From positions 124,001 through 188,000 of the forward strand of contig NZ_NOZR01000006.1 of the NCBI RefSeq assembly GCF_002250655.1: DNA of 64,000 bases. The letters run 5' to 3'. Origin of the DNA: Mycolicibacterium sphagni (GTDB taxonomy: Bacteria; Actinomycetota; Actinomycetes; Mycobacteriales; Mycobacteriaceae). Positions 24,592 through 34,174 of this stretch are shown here, piece after piece (within the stretch, counting starts at the first letter, position 1; each line of letters starts with the position of its first letter). Below the pieces are notes generated by a model, which saw only the letters and a program-made list of their open reading frames with translations, ran no database searches and was not told where the DNA came from. Both the position numbers and the translations under genes were made by a program.

Positions 24592-24917
24592 TTGAACTCC
24601 AGTTGCTCAGTCAGAACCGGTTTGTGGGTGACCGCATCATCAGGGCGTTACCAACAGCGACGGACAGTTCGCCAAGTGGCCACATACGACGACACGTACC
24701 GGAATATCCGGCTCAGAGTGAGGCACTCCTCAAGCTTCGCAGCGGACGGCGAAACTCATCCCGGACAAGTTGACATCCTCAACTGGATTAGACGCTACAC
24801 CCGATCCGCGGAAATGGGCGGCCGAGCTGGAGGTTCATGTGGCCGGCTGCCACGCTGAGACCAGCACCGGACATGAGAAACCTAGGTCTGTCGCGGTGCG
24901 AGCGAGCCGGGGTCGGG
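24592..24917. other. 326-base stretch without a recognisable gene
   Basis: Both strands were read. No frame gives a credible protein, and no clear hairpin, repeat or operator was seen. It separates the STAS gene, whose promoter should be at its left edge on the minus strand, from the 3' end of the DUF4436 gene. Confidence 0.6.
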
Positions 24918-25814
24918 CTAGTCGACCTGGTTGTACCAGGAGATGACGACCATCACCATCGCGGCGACCAGGGCGATGATCACCCACAGCACCAGGCCCA
25001 TGTCGATCCATGCACCCGGCGGCGGTGCGCCGGGCAGGATATTTCGCAGCGGCACGATAGCGAACAGCATTGCGGCATACCAGGTTGCGAACGGCATCTG
25101 GAATTGCTTGCGCCGGGTGATCACCAGCACCGAGGTGAAGATCGCGATCGTGGGGAGTGTCAGGAGAACGACGACGATGCCGAGGTCGAACGCCAGCGGG
25201 CCGAGCGCACGACTGAAGGTGACCTCTGTGGCGTCGCCGTCACCCTTGGCCGCCGGCGCAGGGGCCACCTGCTCGCTGGACAAGTCCCAGCCCTGCAGGG
25301 CGCCCGCGATCTGAACCTTGGCCGGCACGATCTTGCGGTCCTCACCCTCACCGACCAGCAGGTCGGCGCTGATGCCTTGGGTCTCGTAGCGATCGAACGG
25401 CCAGGTGTTCACATCGCCGTCGACGTCGATGGTCGTGGTCACCTCAGCCGGTGCCGCACCTGCCGGGAACTTCAAGTCTCCCAGAGAGTTCCACGGGTGC
25501 AACCGCACCGCAATGTCTTCCTTGAGAGTGTCGAGCTTGTCGTCCAGCAACGAATCAGCCGGTATGACAAGCACTTTTGCGTCGGCCTTGTAGTCAACGG
25601 TCCGCAAAGCCTGCAGCGTGATCAGGACCGTGGTCTCCGATCCATTGCCTTCACCCGATGCTTCGAGTTCTTTGGCGGAACCGGAAAGCCACCAGTAACC
25701 GAACAACGTCACGATGTAGGCCAGCAGCACCACCAGCACGGCGAGGATCGCGATGGTCTTGCCGCGCTTGGCGTTGGGTGCCGTGGTCTCCGGCCCCGCG
25801 GGGGTGGTGGTCAC
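24918..25814 (-). CDS. DUF4436-like membrane protein
   Basis: 298 residues from GTG at 25814. One N-terminal span (GKTIAILAVLVVLLAYIVTL), an extracytoplasmic domain of about 150 residues rich in D/V/T, then three spans (LAFDLGIVVVLLTLPTIAIF; FATWYAAMLFAIVPLRNILP; MGLVLWVIIALVAAMVMVVI) match the DUF4436 family of mycobacterial membrane proteins. The motif FPAGAAPAEVTTTIDVDGD falls in the outer domain. Function unknown. An ATG at 25841 would add only nine residues. It is co-directional with the 13E12 gene upstream. Confidence 0.75.
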   Translation of the reverse strand: MTTTPAGPETTAPNAKRGKTIAILAVLVVLLAYIVTLFGYWWLSGSAKELEASGEGNGSETTVLITLQALRTVDYKADAKVLVIPADSLLDDKLDTLKEDIAVRLHPWNSLGDLKFPAGAAPAEVTTTIDVDGDVNTWPFDRYETQGISADLLVGEGEDRKIVPAKVQIAGALQGWDLSSEQVAPAPAAKGDGDATEVTFSRALGPLAFDLGIVVVLLTLPTIAIFTSVLVITRRKQFQMPFATWYAAMLFAIVPLRNILPGAPPPGAWIDMGLVLWVIIALVAAMVMVVISWYNQVD

Positions 25815-25865
25815 GCACGGATAATAACTGGGCCAGACCAAATTGACAGGCTTTTACCAGGTTCG

Positions 25866-27323
25866 CTAGAACGGCGGAGGGTCGCCGTCGTCAGCCCTGG
25901 GCGGTGCGGGACCAAACAGTGCACCATGACGAGCCCTTCGGCCCGCACGATTGCGCCTGCGTTCTGCGGCGATGCCGTTTACTCGGTTCTGAGCCCGGGT
26001 GTTCTTGCGGAGGGGCATCAGGACAGTGCGATCGCCTTCCGCCTCGACGGGCCGCGCCTCCGGAGCAGGCGTGGGGGCCATCAGAATCGGGAAGAACAGT
26101 GCGCTGCCCGGTGTGGTCACATACGTTTGCTGGCCGGGCAGTGTCCAGATGACCGTGCCGTCGGCCAATTGTTTATCGCGCCAACCCCAGAACGTTTTGA
26201 GGATGTGGTGTTGGCGGCACAGGCATTTGATATTGCCCGCGTGCGTAGAGCCGTACGGGAACGGAATCGTATGGTCCAGATCGCACTGCGTGGCGGGCTT
26301 GTCGCAGCCCGGGGCCCGGCACGTGAGATCGCGTGCGCGCACAAAATCCGACAATGCACGCGAGGGGCGGTAGCCGGCTTCCGGCGGCAGGTCGATGGGG
26401 TGAATCAGCGGGCTGAGCCTGGCCGTCTTGGCCAGTTCGAGCAACAGCATGCCAGGAATCACTGTGTTGGCGCCCAAGACGTAGGCCGGTTTGTCGCAGC
26501 GTCCCTGCAGGGTGGCCTCATCGGCGACGACGTGGATGACAACCGAGCCGGGCGCGGGCTTCTCCGCCGCACGGCATCCCGATTCGCCACACTGGCAGGC
26601 CAGTCGATCGGCACCGCCGGCGACCGCACCAAGAGCATCGGCGCGACGCTGGGCCATGGTGCGCGGATCCCCCTCGCACACTGACCGGGCCAGCGCATCG
26701 AGCCGTTGATCCACGACTTGGGCGTCGGCAGACAACAACCGTCCGTATATCTCGGTGCAACCCCGGTCATCATCCCCAAACATGATCTCGCGGTCGGCAA
26801 CTCGCTCGCGGACCCGCCGCACAGCGTCGGGATCGTGCTCGATGACAATGCGATCGATCTCGGAATTCAGCCGACCGCGCGTCATCGATGGCCAGCGCGC
26901 CGCCTTCTCAGCCAGCATGCGGTCCACCTCGGCCAAGATGGCGTTATCGGTGATGAGGGCGGTCCGGAAGACGATCGTCTGGAACATCTGTGCGTCGATG
27001 TCGCCGGCAATGAAGATGGCGGCGACCGCCGGTCGCGTCTTCATAGCCAGTCCGTAGTCCATGAGGTGGCCCGCTTTGGCCAGGCTCACCCGCAGCCGAG
27101 CGGCCACCTCCGCACCGACCGCGGCCCAGGTGTCTACTGCCCAGTCCTCCCGCTCGCCTCGTTCCCTGCGCCGCAGTTCGAACAACTCCGCGATTGACGC
27201 CAGCCGGCGGGCGACAATCTGATTCTCGGCGCGAGTGGAAGCACCGATGCTGGTCAGCAATGCGCGCGACTCGGCAGTGTCGGACGGCTCCCAATAGTCG
27301 TGCAACTGGCTCGTCCCGAACAT
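25866..27323 (-). CDS. 13E12-repeat family / DUF222 protein with HNH endonuclease domain
   Basis: 485 residues. The N-terminal 300 residues form the DUF222 helical region (ENQIVARRLASIAELFELRR, and ARLRVSLAKAGHLMDYGLAM). The C-terminal HNH module is CRAPGCDKPATQCDLDHTIP followed by FPYGSTHAGN and KCLCRQHHILK, with all metal-binding and catalytic residues (DLDH, N, H) present. These genes are dispersed repeat-like units in mycobacteria and can be damage-inducible. A LexA-type box covers the start codon. A Pro/Arg-rich tail ends the protein. No truncation is seen. Confidence 0.9.
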   Translation of the reverse strand: MFGTSQLHDYWEPSDTAESRALLTSIGASTRAENQIVARRLASIAELFELRRRERGEREDWAVDTWAAVGAEVAARLRVSLAKAGHLMDYGLAMKTRPAVAAIFIAGDIDAQMFQTIVFRTALITDNAILAEVDRMLAEKAARWPSMTRGRLNSEIDRIVIEHDPDAVRRVRERVADREIMFGDDDRGCTEIYGRLLSADAQVVDQRLDALARSVCEGDPRTMAQRRADALGAVAGGADRLACQCGESGCRAAEKPAPGSVVIHVVADEATLQGRCDKPAYVLGANTVIPGMLLLELAKTARLSPLIHPIDLPPEAGYRPSRALSDFVRARDLTCRAPGCDKPATQCDLDHTIPFPYGSTHAGNIKCLCRQHHILKTFWGWRDKQLADGTVIWTLPGQQTYVTTPGSALFFPILMAPTPAPEARPVEAEGDRTVLMPLRKNTRAQNRVNGIAAERRRNRAGRRARHGALFGPAPPRADDGDPPPF

Positions 27324-27331
27324 ACGTTCGA
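27316..27331. promoter_or_regulatory. LexA/SOS-type box over a start codon
   Basis: CCGAACATACGTTCGA matches the mycobacterial SOS consensus TCGAAC-N4-GTTCGA at 11 of 12 fixed positions. It overlaps the ATG (27321-27323) of the 13E12/HNH gene. Some M. tuberculosis 13E12 genes were reported to carry LexA sites. Confidence 0.7.
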
Positions 27332-27419
27332 TATTGCCAGAACGGTCCGACGAGGCAAACGCTTAAGCTGCCGCCATGTTCTCCGAAACGCGTTATGCCC
27401 GCTTGCTGGCGGTCACATC

Positions 27420-27875
27420 ATGACGACGTGGCGGGATGTCGAGGCCGCGGTGCCCGAATTCGCCGAGCGGGTGCAGGCGTTGTTCGACGCACACAAGCAC
27501 AAGACCATCGCCACGCTTCGCGCCGACGGCTCCCCACGCATCTCCGGCATCGAGGTGACGTTCGACGACGGCGAGCTCACCTTCGGCTCAATGCCGAACG
27601 CCCGCAAGGGCTGCGACCTCCGTCGCGATCCGCGCTTCGCCCTGCACAGCGCGACGGTAGACCCGGTCGAGGGCGCCGAAGCCGACTGGCCCGGTGAGGC
27701 GAAAATCGCCGGGCGGGCAATCCCTTCCGGCGCGATCACCGATGGACCGGACGGCGAACTCTTCCGCACCGAGATCGCCGAAGTCGTGCTCACTCACCTC
27801 AACGACGCGGCCACCCTGCTGGTCATCCAGTGGTGGACGCCCACCCACGGGCTGCGCACAGTCGAACGCGAATAG
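27420..27875 (+). CDS. pyridoxamine 5'-phosphate oxidase-like split-barrel protein
   Basis: 151 residues. The split-barrel landmarks are LFDAHKHKTIATLRADGSPR, ISGIEVTFDDGELTFGSMPN and RKGCDLRRDPRFALHSATVD, the last being the phosphate-binding segment of PPOX-type flavin or F420 enzymes. The ATG at 27420 is chosen because the upstream frame of 40 residues is not related. It converges on the LLM gene with two bases between the stops. Substrate unknown. Confidence 0.82.
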   Translation: MTTWRDVEAAVPEFAERVQALFDAHKHKTIATLRADGSPRISGIEVTFDDGELTFGSMPNARKGCDLRRDPRFALHSATVDPVEGAEADWPGEAKIAGRAIPSGAITDGPDGELFRTEIAEVVLTHLNDAATLLVIQWWTPTHGLRTVERE

Positions 27876-27877
27876 CG

Positions 27878-28699
27878 CTATGACGACGACTTCGCGTCCC
27901 GCCAGGTCAACAGCTTCTCGACCACGCTGAAGTCGTATTTGCCGTTCTCCGCGCGCATCTCGGTGTGGAACAGCGTGGCTCCCGCGGCCAGGTAGGCATC
28001 CGCGGATGTGGGATCGGTCCACAGTGTGGAGCGCTCGATATCGGAGTCCGCGCGTCCGAACCCAGCGGCCAGTTCGGCGACGCGGGCACTGGCCTCGCGG
28101 TAGGCATCGATCGGCAGGAAGGTGTGCCAGATATCGGCATGGCGCGCCACGGCGGGCAGGGTGCGCTTGGGGCCGGAGCCCCCGATCAGAATCGGGATCT
28201 TTCGCAATGGCGCGGGCTGCAGCAGCTCGAAGCGGCGCTCGATACGCAGCAACCCCTCGTCGAACAGATCAGCGCGCGACTTCACCGTGCCGTAGTCGAA
28301 TCCGTAAGTGGTGTAGTCCTTTTCATACCAGCCCGCGCCGACACCCAGAATGGCCCGGCCGCCGCTGATGTGATCGACGGTGCGCGCCATGTCGGCGAGC
28401 AAGTCGGGATTGCGGTATCCGATGCCGGCCACCAGCAGGCCGATCTCGGCGCGCGTGGTGATCTCGCCCCAGGTCGCCAGTGCGGTCCAGCCTTCGAAGT
28501 TGTTCACATCCGGCTGGATCTCGGCGAGCACCGGTTTGGCGTCGACGATGGACTCGATGAACGGCGCATGGAAATGGTCGTAGCCGAAGATGACGTCCAC
28601 CCCGATCTCCTCAGCGTGCAGGACAGCCTGTCGCCACGTGGCGTAATCGGGGGTGTCAGCGGGTTGGATCTGGACGGCGATGCGGACGGGATAGGTCAT
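27878..28699 (-). CDS. LLM-class F420-dependent oxidoreductase
   Basis: 273 residues, luciferase-like barrel: RIAVQIQPADTPDYATWRQA, HAEEIGVDVIFGYDHFHAPF, TTRAEIGLLVAGIGYRNPDL, and GGRAILGVGAGWYEKDYTTY, the last two being the strongest family marks. PLRKIPILIGGSGPKRTLPA gives the second phosphate-binding loop. F420 is the expected cofactor in mycobacteria. The ATG at 28699 is preferred over one five codons earlier. It sits between the PPOX gene and dienelactone hydrolase, with a 39-base gap to the latter. Confidence 0.88.
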   Translation of the reverse strand: MTYPVRIAVQIQPADTPDYATWRQAVLHAEEIGVDVIFGYDHFHAPFIESIVDAKPVLAEIQPDVNNFEGWTALATWGEITTRAEIGLLVAGIGYRNPDLLADMARTVDHISGGRAILGVGAGWYEKDYTTYGFDYGTVKSRADLFDEGLLRIERRFELLQPAPLRKIPILIGGSGPKRTLPAVARHADIWHTFLPIDAYREASARVAELAAGFGRADSDIERSTLWTDPTSADAYLAAGATLFHTEMRAENGKYDFSVVEKLLTWRDAKSSS

Positions 28700-28738
28700 C
28701 CAACGGGCAAGCACCGCTCATCGCGATTTATTCCGGGG

Positions 28739-29566
28739 CTACGAGAGCCGTTCCTTGAGGAACTGCACCACTCGCTTGCGCGCCTCGTACGCCGGCTGGT
28801 TCTCCACCTCGCGGACCTCGAGCGTCAGCACCGAATGCGCCATCCGGCCGAAACCGTCGGGATTGCCCTTCGACGAGTCCAGCTCGATCACTTCGAAGGC
28901 GTCGCCCAGCCGGTCCTTGAGCGTCTTGAACCGCTCGGCCGGCGACATCGGATCGCCGCTGAACCGCAGCGCCAGTGCGCACAGCCCGTCCTCGGCTACC
29001 CGCTTCTCGATGACCTTCAGCTCACCTTCGGACAGGCCGGGGTCGCGCTTCTGCTTGGCGGTCAGCGCGATAGGCACCGACGGCTGACTGAGCACCGGGG
29101 CCAGCACGCTGTCGTCGACGGCAGCCGCCAGCGCGAAGCCACCGGAGAAGCACTGCCCGATCACCCCGACGCCCTTGCTGCCGGTCTTCTCCTTCAGGTC
29201 ACGTGCCAGTGCCCGCAGGTAGTGCGACACCGGCCTTTCCTTGTTGGTCGCGAACGCCGCGAACTCCTTGGCCACGCAACCCCGCGCCAGCGACACCATC
29301 GCACCGGGAGACATCGCAGGGGCACCCGGCGTTCCGTACAGCGACGGAATGGCCACCGTAAAGCCATTGTCCACCAAGTAGTTCCCCAAACCGAGGACGC
29401 CGGGATGCACTCCGGGCATCTCCGGTATCAGCACCACGCCAGGCCCGTCGCCCTTGCGATAGACGTCATGGGTGAAACCGGCTGCCGAGAACGGCTCCGA
29501 GATCCATCCGGTCAGGTCGGCGGTTGGAGCCGCCTGGCCGGGGACATTGGATTCAGCTCCGGACAT
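28739..29566 (-). CDS. dienelactone hydrolase-family alpha/beta hydrolase
   Basis: 275 residues. The nucleophile elbow GVIGQCFSGGFALAAAVDD carries Cys where most hydrolases have Ser, as in carboxymethylenebutenolidase (DLH). GVVLIPEMPGVHPGVLGLGN gives the oxyanion region. The Asp and His of the triad would lie near LALRFSGDPMSPAERF and the C-terminus. It should cleave lactones or esters of aromatic breakdown. The start at 29566 discards about 54 extra residues upstream. The DUF4245 gene begins upstream on the same strand, 13 bases away. Confidence 0.85.
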   Translation of the reverse strand: MSGAESNVPGQAAPTADLTGWISEPFSAAGFTHDVYRKGDGPGVVLIPEMPGVHPGVLGLGNYLVDNGFTVAIPSLYGTPGAPAMSPGAMVSLARGCVAKEFAAFATNKERPVSHYLRALARDLKEKTGSKGVGVIGQCFSGGFALAAAVDDSVLAPVLSQPSVPIALTAKQKRDPGLSEGELKVIEKRVAEDGLCALALRFSGDPMSPAERFKTLKDRLGDAFEVIELDSSKGNPDGFGRMAHSVLTLEVREVENQPAYEARKRVVQFLKERLS

Positions 29567-29579
29567 TGACGTCTCCTCT

Positions 29580-30251
29580 TCAGCCAGGCGGCAACGGTTT
29601 CTGAGTCTGTGTGCCAACGGCGAGAGTACGGAAGTCGCTACCTTTGCCGGCGCCGGTGATCGCGACCTGAGCGGGTCCGGCCGCGCTGTCCAAGCGCGTA
29701 GTCCACACCGGTTCGGTGCCGTCGCCACCCTCGTAGACGATCCACTTCACCCCGTCGACCTCCTGCGCGCCGGTGGGATACATCGACTGGTGGATCGAGC
29801 TCACCAACGCCTGCTCGTCGGCGTTGCTCTGGGTCAGGCTCACATACATCTTCGACGCGGCGATATAGCCGACGGTCGAGGTGACGGCGCGCTGATGCTG
29901 TCCGGTCACGGGGTCGGTGCGTCCGTCGCCGATGCTGCCGCGGCTGCCCGAGTTGGCCCGCCAGCCGGCGGGGAGCTGTGGGAGCCGGATCGGAATGCCC
30001 AGCGTCTCGGCATCGGCCTTCAAAGCGGCCGGGGCGTCATAGGGTGGCGCCACGCCGTCGCGCGGCCCGTTCGGCCGCACCGAACACATCCCCACCAGCC
30101 CGGCAAGCGCGATGCAGGCCACGATCAACGGGGCCAGCGACCAGAACATGTCGCGACCGTCCTGGAGCAGCCTCGGCTTGGGCTCCCTGGGAGGTGCCCC
30201 CGCCTCCGGGGGGATCGGAGCCGCTGGGCCGGCGGCATTGGGCGGGGTCAC
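29580..30251 (-). CDS. DUF4245 membrane-anchored protein (Rv1100-like)
   Basis: 223 residues from GTG at 30251. A proline-rich lead is followed by one membrane span ([20 protein letters not shown]) and an outer domain with [40 protein letters not shown] and [20 protein letters not shown]. This is the DUF4245 fold, function unknown. An ATG at 30308 would leave no room for the glpX promoter, since the two starts would overlap. GTG at 30251 leaves 55 bases for two divergent promoters, so it is preferred. The gene sits opposite glpX, as in M. tuberculosis. Confidence 0.75.
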   Translation of the reverse strand: MTPPNAAGPAAPIPPEAGAPPREPKPRLLQDGRDMFWSLAPLIVACIALAGLVGMCSVRPNGPRDGVAPPYDAPAALKADAETLGIPIRLPQLPAGWRANSGSRGSIGDGRTDPVTGQHQRAVTSTVGYIAASKMYVSLTQSNADEQALVSSIHQSMYPTGAQEVDGVKWIVYEGGDGTEPVWTTRLDSAAGPAQVAITGAGKGSDFRTLAVGTQTQKPLPPG

Positions 30252-30306
30252 GCCAGCCAGTATCCCAGGTCTAGACGACTCACCGGCTTCTGGGACAATC
30301 TCAGCC

Positions 30307-31338
30307 ATGCCAGAAGCCCGCCGTCGTGAAGCGCCCGATCGCAACCTCGCCCTTGAATTGGTTCGGGTCACCGAAGCCGGCGCCATGGCGGCGGGGCGCT
30401 GGGTCGGTCGTGGCGACAAGGAGGGCGGCGACGGTGCGGCCGTCGATGCCATGCGCGAGCTGGTCAACTCGGTCTCGATGCGCGGTGTCGTGGTCATCGG
30501 CGAGGGCGAGAAGGACAACGCGCCGATGCTCTACAACGGCGAAGAGGTAGGCAACGGCGACGGCCCCGACTGCGACTTCGCCGTCGACCCGGTCGACGGC
30601 ACCACCCTGATGAGCAAGGGCATGCCCAACGCCATCTCGGTACTCGCGGTCGCCGAACGTGGCGCCATGTTCGACCCGTCGGCGGTGTTCTACATGAACA
30701 AGATCGCCGGCGGCCCCGACGTCGCCGATTTCATCGACATCACCTCACCGATCGCGGCCAATATCCAGCGCATCGCCAAGGTCCGCAAAGCGTCGGTCTC
30801 CGACATCACCGTCTGCATCCTGGACCGTCCCCGGCACACCAAGCTGATGGCTGAGGTCCGCGAAGCCGGCGCCCGTATCCGGCTGATCTCCGACGGCGAC
30901 GTCGCCGGCGCGATCTCGGCCTGCCGGCCCGAGTCCGGCACCGACCTGCTGGCCGGCATCGGCGGCACTCCGGAAGGCATCATCACCGCAGCCGCCATCC
31001 GCTGCATGGGCGGCGAGATCCAGGCGCAATTGGCGCCGACCGACGACGACGAGAGGCAGAAGGCCATCGACCGTGGCCACGACCTGGACCGGGTGCTGAC
31101 CACCAGGGATCTCGTCGCCGGAGAGAACGTCTTCTTCTGCGCCACCGGCGTCACCGATGGCGACCTGCTCAAGGGCGTTCGCTACTTCGGCGGCGGCTGC
31201 ACCACGCAGTCGATCGTCATGCGCTCGAAGTCCGGCACCGTCCGGATGATCGATGCCTATCACCGGCTTTCGAAACTGAACGAATATTCCGCGGTGGACT
31301 TCACCGGGGACAAGACCGCTGCATATCCACTTCCGTAA
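30307..31338 (+). CDS. glpX: class II fructose-1,6-bisphosphatase
   Basis: 343 residues. The GlpX family is recognised by [20 protein letters not shown], the metal-binding [40 protein letters not shown] and [20 protein letters not shown]. It is a lithium-sensitive, Mg/Mn-dependent phosphatase needed for gluconeogenesis in mycobacteria. The ATG at 30307 fits the family length, and longer upstream frames are shadows of the divergent DUF4245 gene. fumC follows 18 bases downstream, probably in one transcript. Confidence 0.95.
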   Translation: MPEARRREAPDRNLALELVRVTEAGAMAAGRWVGRGDKEGGDGAAVDAMRELVNSVSMRGVVVIGEGEKDNAPMLYNGEEVGNGDGPDCDFAVDPVDGTTLMSKGMPNAISVLAVAERGAMFDPSAVFYMNKIAGGPDVADFIDITSPIAANIQRIAKVRKASVSDITVCILDRPRHTKLMAEVREAGARIRLISDGDVAGAISACRPESGTDLLAGIGGTPEGIITAAAIRCMGGEIQAQLAPTDDDERQKAIDRGHDLDRVLTTRDLVAGENVFFCATGVTDGDLLKGVRYFGGGCTTQSIVMRSKSGTVRMIDAYHRLSKLNEYSAVDFTGDKTAAYPLP

Positions 31339-31356
31339 CCGACAAAAAGGGAACAC

Positions 31357-32778
31357 ATGAGCACCGACAGTGTGGTCGAGGGCGAATACCGCATCGAGCA
31401 CGACACCATGGGCGAGGTCCGAGTTCCGATCAACGCCCTGTGGCGTGCCCAGACCCAACGTGCCGTCGAGAACTTTCCGATCTCGTTCCGCGGCCTCGAG
31501 CGCACCCAGATCCGTGCGCTGGGGCTGCTGAAAGCGGCTTGCGCACAGGTGAACAAGGACCTCGGCAAGCTCTCCGCGGAGAAGGCCGACGCCATCATCG
31601 CCGCCGCCGGGGAGATCGCCGACGGGCTGCACGACGAGCAGTTCCCCATCGATGTGTTCCAGACCGGTTCGGGCACCAGCTCCAACATGAACGCCAACGA
31701 GGTGATCGCCTCCATCTGTGAGGCCAACGGCGTGACGGTGCACCCCAACGACGACGTCAACATGTCACAGTCCTCCAATGACACCTTCCCCACCGCCACG
31801 CACATCGCGGCGACGGAAGCGGCTGTGCGCCATCTGATTCCGGCGCTCGAGGTGCTGCACGAGTCGCTGGCCAACAAGGCCCGGCAGTGGCGCACGGTCG
31901 TCAAGAGCGGGCGCACCCACCTGATGGACGCCGTGCCGGTCACCCTCGGCCAGGAATTCGGCGGCTACGCCCGCCAGGTCGAGGCCGGCATCGAACGCGT
32001 GAAGGCCACCCTGCCCCGCCTCGGCGAGCTGGCCATCGGCGGCACCGCTGTCGGCACCGGCCTCAACGCCCCCGACGGCTTCGGCGCCAAGGTCGTCGAC
32101 GTGCTCGTCGCGCAGACTGGCCTGGCCGAATTGCGCACGGCGAAGAACTCTTTCGAGGCTCAGGCGGCCCGCGACGGGCTGGTCGAGGCCTCCGGCGCGC
32201 TCAAGACCATCGCGGCGTCGTTCACCAAGATCGCCAACGACATCCGCTGGATGGGCTCAGGCCCGCTCACCGGTCTGGGCGAGCTGCAGCTCCCCGACCT
32301 GCAGCCGGGCAGCTCGATCATGCCGGGCAAGGTCAACCCCGTGATCCCCGAGGCCGTCACCCAGGTGGCCGCCCAAGTCATCGGTAACGATGCCGCCATC
32401 ACCGTCGGCGGCCTGTCGGGCGCGTTCGAGCTGAACGTCTATATCCCGATGATGGCGCGCAACCTGCTCGAGTCGTTCACGCTGCTGTCCAACGTGTCGA
32501 AGTTGTTCGCCACCAAGTGCATCGACGGCCTGATCGCCAACGAAGAGCACCTGCGCGAGCTGGCCGAGTCCTCCCCCTCGATCGTCACGCCGCTGAACTC
32601 GGCGATCGGCTACGAAGAGGCCGCCAAGGTCGCCAAGCAGGCTCTCAAGGAGAAGAAGACGATCCGGCAGACGGTCATCGACCGCGGCCTGATCGGCGAC
32701 AAGCTCTCCGAAGAGGAACTCGACAAGCGCCTCGACGTGCTGGCGATGGCAAAAGTCGTCGATGAGCGCTTGCGCTAA
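31357..32778 (+). CDS. fumC: class II fumarate hydratase
   Basis: 473 residues of the fumarase/aspartase superfamily. [55 protein letters not shown] and the signature [15 protein letters not shown] are intact. Homotetrameric; converts fumarate to L-malate in the TCA cycle, and lacks an iron-sulfur cluster. The start ATG has an AAAAAGGGAAC leader as Shine-Dalgarno. It follows glpX by 18 bases. Confidence 0.96.
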   Translation: MSTDSVVEGEYRIEHDTMGEVRVPINALWRAQTQRAVENFPISFRGLERTQIRALGLLKAACAQVNKDLGKLSAEKADAIIAAAGEIADGLHDEQFPIDVFQTGSGTSSNMNANEVIASICEANGVTVHPNDDVNMSQSSNDTFPTATHIAATEAAVRHLIPALEVLHESLANKARQWRTVVKSGRTHLMDAVPVTLGQEFGGYARQVEAGIERVKATLPRLGELAIGGTAVGTGLNAPDGFGAKVVDVLVAQTGLAELRTAKNSFEAQAARDGLVEASGALKTIAASFTKIANDIRWMGSGPLTGLGELQLPDLQPGSSIMPGKVNPVIPEAVTQVAAQVIGNDAAITVGGLSGAFELNVYIPMMARNLLESFTLLSNVSKLFATKCIDGLIANEEHLRELAESSPSIVTPLNSAIGYEEAAKVAKQALKEKKTIRQTVIDRGLIGDKLSEEELDKRLDVLAMAKVVDERLR

Positions 32779-32807
32779 GAGCATTAGCAAAAACGGGGAC
32801 TGACCCC

Positions 32808-34166
32808 TCACACCGGGTTGATCTCGTCGAGGCTACGGCCGGTGGTCTTAGGCCCAAGTGGTAACACAACGGCGATCACCAACGTCAGCGCGACGAGGAC
32901 GACACCGAACATCACTGTGGCGCCATACATGTCGAGCACAGGAATCAGGACGAACGGCAGCACCGCGCTCGAAAGCCGCGACACCGAGTAGGTCCAGCCC
33001 ACCGCTGTCGCGCGCACGTCACTGGGAAAAATCTCGGCCTGGTAAACGTGATAGAAGTTCGAGAACACGTTGCTGGCCGCGGTCGTGAGGAACCCGAACA
33101 GGACAATGAGGGCGGGATAGCTGACGACGGCGAACACGATGCCGCACAACGCCATTGCCGCCACACTGGCCACAACCAGGTACTTGCGTTCGAACAGCTT
33201 CAGTAGCGGGATCGACAACGCTGAGCCGATCGGGTAGCCCAAGAACGACAGCGCGGTGAACAGCAGCGACGATGTCACGTCGTAGCCGCGGCTGACCAAG
33301 ACCAGTCCCGCAAGTGTGCCAAACCCGTAGTAGCCGAACGGCTGGAACAGATGGAACACCGCCAGCATTGCCAGTCGCCCTCGGTAAGGCCGTTGACTAA
33401 GCCGTGCAAACGGATTCGTGGGCTTGGCGGGGGCAGACACCGGTCGGACGCCGATGTCCGCCACCTCATGGATATCAGCGCCTTCGAAACGACGCAGCGC
33501 GGCCTGTGCCTCCTCAAGGCGTCCGACGCGGGCCAGCCAGCGCGGCGACTCGGGCAACGCGCGGCGCATCTGCATTACCAACAGCGCTCCGGCGGCGCCG
33601 ATAACGAGCAGCAGGCGCCATCCCTCGACTCCGAACACACTGCGTCCGGTCAAGCCCAGCGAGGCGAAGCCCAGCGCTGGAACCGCCAGGAAGGAACAGG
33701 TGTATGCCCAGGCCGCCAACCGGCCGCGGTGCGCCTTGGGTAGCACGTCGGATAGATACGAGTCGGCCACCGGGTACTCCGCGCCGATGCCGACACCGGC
33801 CATGAAACGGGCGGCGACCAATATCGCCGGATTCGGAGCCAATGCGCCCACAAGGCTCCAGACCGAGAACCAAACCAGATTTACCAGGAACGCCCGACGG
33901 CGCCCGATTCGGTCGGCCATCCGGCCGAAAATCGCGGCGCCAAAGAACATTCCGACGAACGATGAAGCCATCAGCAGCTGGAGGGTGGTGCCGCCAAGTC
34001 CGTACTGGGTCTTCAGCGCGGTGGAGATCGTGCTCGACAGGAAGATCTCGTACACCTCGAAAAAGAGGCCCAGACCGACAGCGATCACCACCCGGCGGTG
34101 CATCGGTCCGACCGGCAGGTTGTCCAGCCGGTCATCGAGAGTCCCTGGCCCCTGGATGGAAGTCAT
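32808..34166 (-). CDS. MFS transporter (metabolite:H+ symporter type)
   Basis: 452 residues, about twelve spans. The inter-helix 2-3 loop motif GRMADRIGRRRAF (G-x-x-x-D-R-x-G-R-R) is clear. The second half repeats the fold with KLFERKYLVVASVAAMALCG. The sequence FEVYEIFLSSTISTALKTQY in the first span recalls the sugar-porter/aromatic-acid subfamilies that carry organic acids or niacin-like compounds. Substrate unknown. It is convergent with fumC (29 bases between stops) and has the Na+/H+ antiporter 8 bases upstream, possibly in one operon. Confidence 0.88.
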   Translation of the reverse strand: MTSIQGPGTLDDRLDNLPVGPMHRRVVIAVGLGLFFEVYEIFLSSTISTALKTQYGLGGTTLQLLMASSFVGMFFGAAIFGRMADRIGRRRAFLVNLVWFSVWSLVGALAPNPAILVAARFMAGVGIGAEYPVADSYLSDVLPKAHRGRLAAWAYTCSFLAVPALGFASLGLTGRSVFGVEGWRLLLVIGAAGALLVMQMRRALPESPRWLARVGRLEEAQAALRRFEGADIHEVADIGVRPVSAPAKPTNPFARLSQRPYRGRLAMLAVFHLFQPFGYYGFGTLAGLVLVSRGYDVTSSLLFTALSFLGYPIGSALSIPLLKLFERKYLVVASVAAMALCGIVFAVVSYPALIVLFGFLTTAASNVFSNFYHVYQAEIFPSDVRATAVGWTYSVSRLSSAVLPFVLIPVLDMYGATVMFGVVLVALTLVIAVVLPLGPKTTGRSLDEINPV

Positions 34167-34174
34167 GACTGCAC

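Noticed and set aside
24241..24858. Plus-strand open frame of 205 codons over the STAS gene and the gap
   Set aside because: No domain or codon pattern; the minus-strand STAS frame explains its left half.
32791..32808. Small hairpin GGGG-ACTGA-CCCC between fumC and the MFS gene
   Set aside because: A 4-bp stem without a T run is too weak to call as a terminator.
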